A stretch of 64,000 nt of DNA from Pomacea canaliculata (Eukaryota > Mollusca > Gastropoda > Architaenioglossa > Ampullariidae): the NCBI RefSeq assembly GCF_003073045.1, contig NC_037596.1, positions 14,883,012-14,947,011 of the forward strand, given 5' to 3'. The notes under the pieces are model-generated. The model saw nothing but the letters and a program-made list of their open reading frames with translations. It had not been told where the DNA came from and made no database searches. The position numbers were made by a program, and so were the translations under genes. This document shows, piece by piece, positions 59,222-64,000 of the stretch (its first letter is position 1; each line of letters starts with the position of its first letter).

Positions 59222-62200
59222 GATGGCCAGTGAGCATCAGGAGAAGTTTAAGCACGCAGTGCACGTGCTTTCTTGTTTGAATGGCGAATGCAAGCCTCAC
59301 ATTGAACGCCTTGTCCAGCTTCTTGAGGAGAGAGGCGTCCAATGTGTCTACCAGGCAAGGGGAGACTATGGCATTGGAGGACTCTTTGCTACTCGCTTCA
59401 AAGACTTCTTTGGGATCTGCGAGAGAACCGTCATCCACATTTGTCAAGAAAGCATCGAAACGGTTTGCCTCTAACTTATATTTCAATATCTAAATGATTA
59501 CCTGATAAAAAGTCTCTTAAAGAATTACACTTAATAAGAGTTTAAAGGGTTTTAGTCATTGAGAAGTTTCATCTATGCCCACGAATATTCATGTTATAAT
59601 CCAAACATTCCAAATAAACCATAGGTCAAATTGGCTTAAGAGGTGTTGTGGACTTTTAATGTTGAAATGTTTGAACAGTGTTTTTGAATATCGTGAACGT
59701 AAGTTGTCCTTTATTATTTAATTCCTAAGCTTGGTTAAGCAGATAGAGATTGTAAAACCATATAGTAAACGTAATTTTTACAATGATCTTTCAAGTCTGT
59801 CTTTTACACTACCAACATTTCATTACCTAGTTAAGCTACGAATTCGAGAGAGTGGCTTTACATGTATAGGGATTTACTTACTTATCTTAATAGAACCTTA
59901 TGTGCTAATGTTGGGCTTATTCACTGTCCAGTAAAAGAACAAGTAAATCGGACTCTTTAAATTGGAATAAAAATTAGTTTATTTATTCTTCGAATAATGT
60001 GACACCTTAATCTAATTTAATTTTCACATATACAACGTAAAGAGTAATCGTAAATCCTTTTTAGTTTGCTGTGTGGTTGAAATAAAGATTAAAAGATCGA
60101 ATTGACGCTTAATAAGAAAAAATTGACTATTCTTCCACTGTGTAGTTTTGGTTTTTGATTTCTTTCAGGTTAAAGAATTCGAAGAAATTTTGCTTGATGG
60201 CGCAGAAAAGACATCTTTCTTTCGTATTCCATGCTCTCCTTTAGATTCCTCCAAATTTATCAAGCAGTTTAACGTTTGGGATCTTAGTGAGGAACCTGTA
60301 TTAAAAAGGTTTATCGAAGAAATTTCTAAGAAAAGAAGCGACAGCCTAGATCTACCCAAAGCATTTGATGAGCCCTCCTTGCCTGTCTCATCTGACGAAC
60401 TCCACATGGTCAGCCCTGTGGTCAGCCCCAAAACATTTAAAGCTGTATCCTTCATCCACCGAGGTGCAGTGTATCCAGTCCTGCATGTAGACGAGTCTTT
60501 TCTTCTTCCATCATCAGTTGAAGAGCATATCAGTAAGTCTATTAAATCAGGTGAAACTTTTCTCGTTCCCTTTTATCGTCATTATTTCAGGTTCTTATCT
60601 TTGCTCTACTTATTTATTTTTTATATACTTTCTGTAACAATATAGGATTAGTTATATCAGTCGCCATTATAAATAAGCTGATAAATATTAGCAACATTTA
60701 ATGCCTTTGCTCATGTCTGATTGTGTGACTATGTGATCATATTAAATATTCACGGTATTCTATTAAAGAGGGTGGACCTTTTACCCCTTGTCGTCCAAGA
60801 GAATTATAGAAGGTGGCCCACTTGTAAGTAAGCAGCTTGCCGTGAATATTTAATTTGATATTTTCTGATGTAGGAATTTTTGTATTACCGTTGTCCCTTT
60901 TAGGGTGGTTGAAAAGCTAAATATTTTAAATCATGAATTTTGTAATAATCGTTTTTCTCCTGCTATATGTGTGTTTGTGTTTTCAACTGGACATTAATAA
61001 TCTGTTGTGAGCTCGATTATCAATTAATTGATGCAGTGGATTACATGCAATTTTTATGTGAATGGATGATTTTAGAAGAGCAACATCAAGAGTATTACTA
61101 ACCTCGTAAATATACATTGATTTTTATTGTAAATAAATTTTTATTAAGTTTTCAGATTATTGTCATTTTTGTCACCCGTAAAGCTTAAGATTTTATTGTG
61201 CAATAGAAACTGTTCTGTTTTTTCTTACTTCTCATATATCTAGTCAAATTTGATTCTTTTGTGAGCAAACAGTAATCACAGTCTTTAGTTGGTTGGCTTG
61301 TTTTCGTGGTCTTTAACTCACTGTTTTTTTTTTAAATTTTGAATCGACATTTCTAATTTCTCTTGTGTACCTCCATATTTACAGGAAAGTCTTTCCAACG
61401 AAACATTAATCCAGAGAGATCCAGCAAAGAAGATCTGTTCTTCATTTTGAATGAAGTTTTACCAGACCTCTACAAGCAAGGGGACATCACTCGCCTCTCA
61501 CAGTTAACAAGATCTCATCAGCCCTTACTTCGAGATCGCGCCCTTCGTTACATAGAGTTGCTGCTGCTGCTCAGTGAGGAACCACCACCTTCTGTCAGTG
61601 ATATGAAGGAAACAGAAACTAGCTTGTTCAGTCTGTTTTCAGACGCAGAGATTTCACAGGAGGATGAAACACTGATTAGGGTCATTGTGACTTACATTAT
61701 GACACTAGTCAGGTTCATCATGGCCTGCCACTCAGAAGGTAATGATGGTGAGTGCGACCGTCACCTCAATGCCATTACTCACCGAAAACTTTTTAAGAAT
61801 CCAAAATTAATGAAAAATGATAAAAAATCTGCCATAAAAAAAACTGGCGCATTAATTAAAGTCGTGCAAAACTGTGTGCATTGCTGGCATAAGAACTGTA
61901 AGAAGCTTCAGAACAAAATCATTAGCACAGAGGACTGCTCAAACAACAAAGCAAAGCAGCCGCCATCAAAAGAACTACAACTGTTTCTCTTGGTTTCAAG
62001 TCTAATTCAGGTAACAAATAGATAAATATACGTTCAAAATATTTTATTGTGAGAAGAAACAAGCTTTTTGTTATTTTGGGGTATAGAATGCCATAAGGTT
62101 CATTTACTTCCATTCACAATATTAAAGTTGTACATCATACATCTAAGGAAGATGACTCGATGTCACGTTTACACTCATTTATTAAAGCAAAAAATGACAT

Positions 62201-64000
62201 TAAAAGTGGAATAAACATATGAAAAGTTTTCAAACATTGCATTTTATTATCCTACTTCTGAAATGTAATGTTTTATTTATTCCCCTAGCTAAACAAGGAT
62301 GGGAATTTTGCTCCATACAGTCACCGCTTTTACCAGCTAAACCTGAAGAAAAGCACGGGAGCTTCCCTATCGAAACAATTTGAAATTATTTTAGTACATA
62401 TCAACATTTGTGGGTTGAGAACGTTTCTGGAGCATAGAACAAGTAAGAATGAAAAAGAATGCTCAAATCGGAATATCTATTCATCTGTATATGGATTTAT
62501 AGAGACGGTAGATAGAGAACGAATGTTAAATGACGAAGATAATGAAATAAGTGTGTGTGTGTGTAAGAGAAAGAGAGAGATTGATTAAAGTACAACGAAG
62601 AAGCCGCTTATGTATGAAGCTGGGCATCTTCACTCGTATTCAATCACTTTAACATTACAATATCATGCAAATACAAAAAGTAATACAAAAACACAAATTA
62701 GCAATAAGAGATTAATTTGCTTTTTCTGACAAAAAGGAAATTTTGATACTGTTTGCATGAAGTTTTTGCTGTAATTAAAGGCTAAAAGCACATTATACTA
62801 ATTAAGGCCTGATTTCCTCATCTAACGAAGACTACTTTTTTATATCTGCACAAAAAGTTTTACTGTAAAAAAAAAAATAACTTTGTAAATAATTCTTTCG
62901 ACTTTGTAGTGACAGAAGAACTGGGAGCTACTTTCAACTTTTCTGAAGGTTGCAAGGAGACAATAAAAATTCTGTCTGAATTGCTTCTCATTCTCGACGA
63001 AAATGAAAGACCCCAGCTGCTTAAAGAACTAACGACTCTATTGTTTCATCACAACAAGGATATACGAAAAGAGTCATCTAAGCTATACAATGAGGACAAG
63101 TAAGCTTGGCATTGTATTTTGTTGTTTTTGCAGTATTATGTACGTTTGACCCTTTGAGATGCTTTAGTATATGTTTAGTTTGTACATGAGAGTATATCTA
63201 TGCATAAAGGGTAGGACATTAATCTGTGTGAATACCATAATCTCCACAACCGTTATATAAATATATATGCACGTTGACTTTCGTAATGCTAACTACGGCG
63301 AATTAATGTGCTCACAAGCTACACTATGTCTCCACAAATTATTAAAATAATTTTATTCATATTCTGGGTACGTTTTACTCTTAAAACAAATTATGTTGTG
63401 CAATGTTATGTAAATAATAAGCACAATATATCCTAATTTTTAAAATGTCATTTTGTTTTACAATATTCGTGACTTTTGTTTGCGTTCCATCAAGGATTAT
63501 CACCATGACATATAATCTGTGGGAAAATCTGTTCCTGACATCGAAAGAACTTGTCAGTCCGCTGACGAAAAATGTCAGCACAGAGTACTCGTTTCCATTC
63601 CATGTTGACTGGGGTTGGACAGTGGTCAAGGAAAACTTTAGTGGTAAAGAAAATCGCATTTTGATGCATGTGTTGTGTCCTTCAACCAAAGAGCTTGAGG
63701 TTGGAGTCGAATGCAGTTCCAAAGACGAAAGATTTAATGAACTTCAACTTTTAAAGGCCCTCCAGCATCCTCACATTGTACAGCTGCAGGCCTACAGCGA
63801 AAGTGTCTGGCCACAGTTCTATATCACCGAGGACTACATGGTCGAAGCATTGCAAACCCTTCTCGTCAACAAAAGCCGCAAAAATAACTTTTATTCTATG
63901 AAAGAGTAAGCATTGCATTCTGTGATTTAAAATTGTAAAGATACATAATTGTAATACCGTTTTCTGTTCAAATTGCAGCCTTCATCTTTTAGAGTGTCAG
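59222..64000 (+). CDS. Gene H: TIR/SEFIR-like, helical and kinase-like protein (3' end outside window)
   Basis: Exons 59222-59462 (ATG at 59223, strong Kozak context, directly after a splice acceptor, so a 5' untranslated exon is likely), 60169-60532, 61385-62010, 62289-62442, 62910-63099, 63495-63905 and 63979 onward; about 669 residues in view. Residues about 8-130 alternate strand and helix like a TIR or SEFIR domain (HAVHVLSCLNG, HIERLVQLLEERGVQCVY, ERTVIHICQESIETVKEFEE). Residues about 205-520 are helical (LRYIELLLLLSEEPPP, KILSELLLILDENE). From about 564 a kinase-like N-lobe begins: ELEVGVECSS occupies the beta-3 strand without its usual Lys, and NELQLLKALQHPHIVQL is a good helix C to beta-4 with its Glu; YITEDYM is the hinge. 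The first donor is GTTTGC, which is weak. Probably an intracellular signalling protein; a pseudokinase unless the lysine is supplied elsewhere. The catalytic loop lies beyond the window. Confidence 0.72.

Noticed and set aside
59145-60455. Minus-strand frames opposite gene H (59145-59486 and 60165-60455)
   Set aside because: They are shadows of well-supported plus-strand exons with proper splice sites.
1-64000. CRISPR arrays, bacterial operons, rRNA or tRNA genes
   Set aside because: No regularly spaced direct repeats, ribosome-binding sites or rRNA-like blocks were seen; the DNA is clearly animal. I cannot exclude a tRNA gene by eye.
1-64000. Retroviral, LTR or Polinton elements
   Set aside because: No long terminal repeats, protease/integrase motifs or capsid-type frames were recognised.

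Overview
The window is AT-rich, intron-rich animal DNA with no bacterial-style operons. Decayed LINE families of a kind common in mollusc genomes and many lineage-specific immunoglobulin-like exons point to a mollusc, most likely a gastropod. That assignment is inference from memory of such sequences, not a database result.

Layout. (1) 1-5950: the 3' exons of an unrecognised plus-strand gene, with a decayed LINE in one intron. (2) 6115-54468: a cluster of seven spliced immune-receptor-like genes in two families. Family 1 (A 6115-10756 +, C 23934-26901 +, G 51178-54468 -) encodes about 300-345 aa type I membrane proteins with two Ig-like domains, each split over two exons, one membrane helix and unrelated short tails. 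Family 2 (B 14203-19580 +, D 29259-32954 +, E 34861-39935 +, F 44460-46431 -) encodes three Cys-containing extracellular domains, each on a single phase-1 exon. In B, D and E a membrane helix follows, with a tail carrying a tandem ITIM (LIYGEL) and an ITSM-type motif (TQYAQI). F lacks recognisable membrane and tail exons. (3) 54469-59221: intergenic DNA with repeats. (4) 59223 to beyond the window end: a gene with a TIR/SEFIR-like N-terminus, a long helical region and a kinase-like domain that lacks the usual beta-3 lysine.

The cluster is built from family 1-family 2 units: A-B, C-D-E, and an inverted G-F. The two families therefore seem to have been duplicated together, which suggests, but does not prove, that they act as partners. 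The family 2 tail matches the PD-1 tail in motif order, spacing and the exact string YGELDF. This is the most striking signal here: an apparently inhibitory, SH2-phosphatase-recruiting receptor family in an invertebrate, beside a TIR-like/pseudokinase-like gene.

Mobile DNA seen: a Tigger/pogo-like element with intact terminal repeats, a piggyBac-like transposase relic, three small hAT-like MITEs and five LINE fragments. I recognised no retroviral, LTR or Polinton element. All gene models were built by eye from splice sites, reading frame and paralogue comparison. Total coding lengths of genes A-G are each divisible by three.
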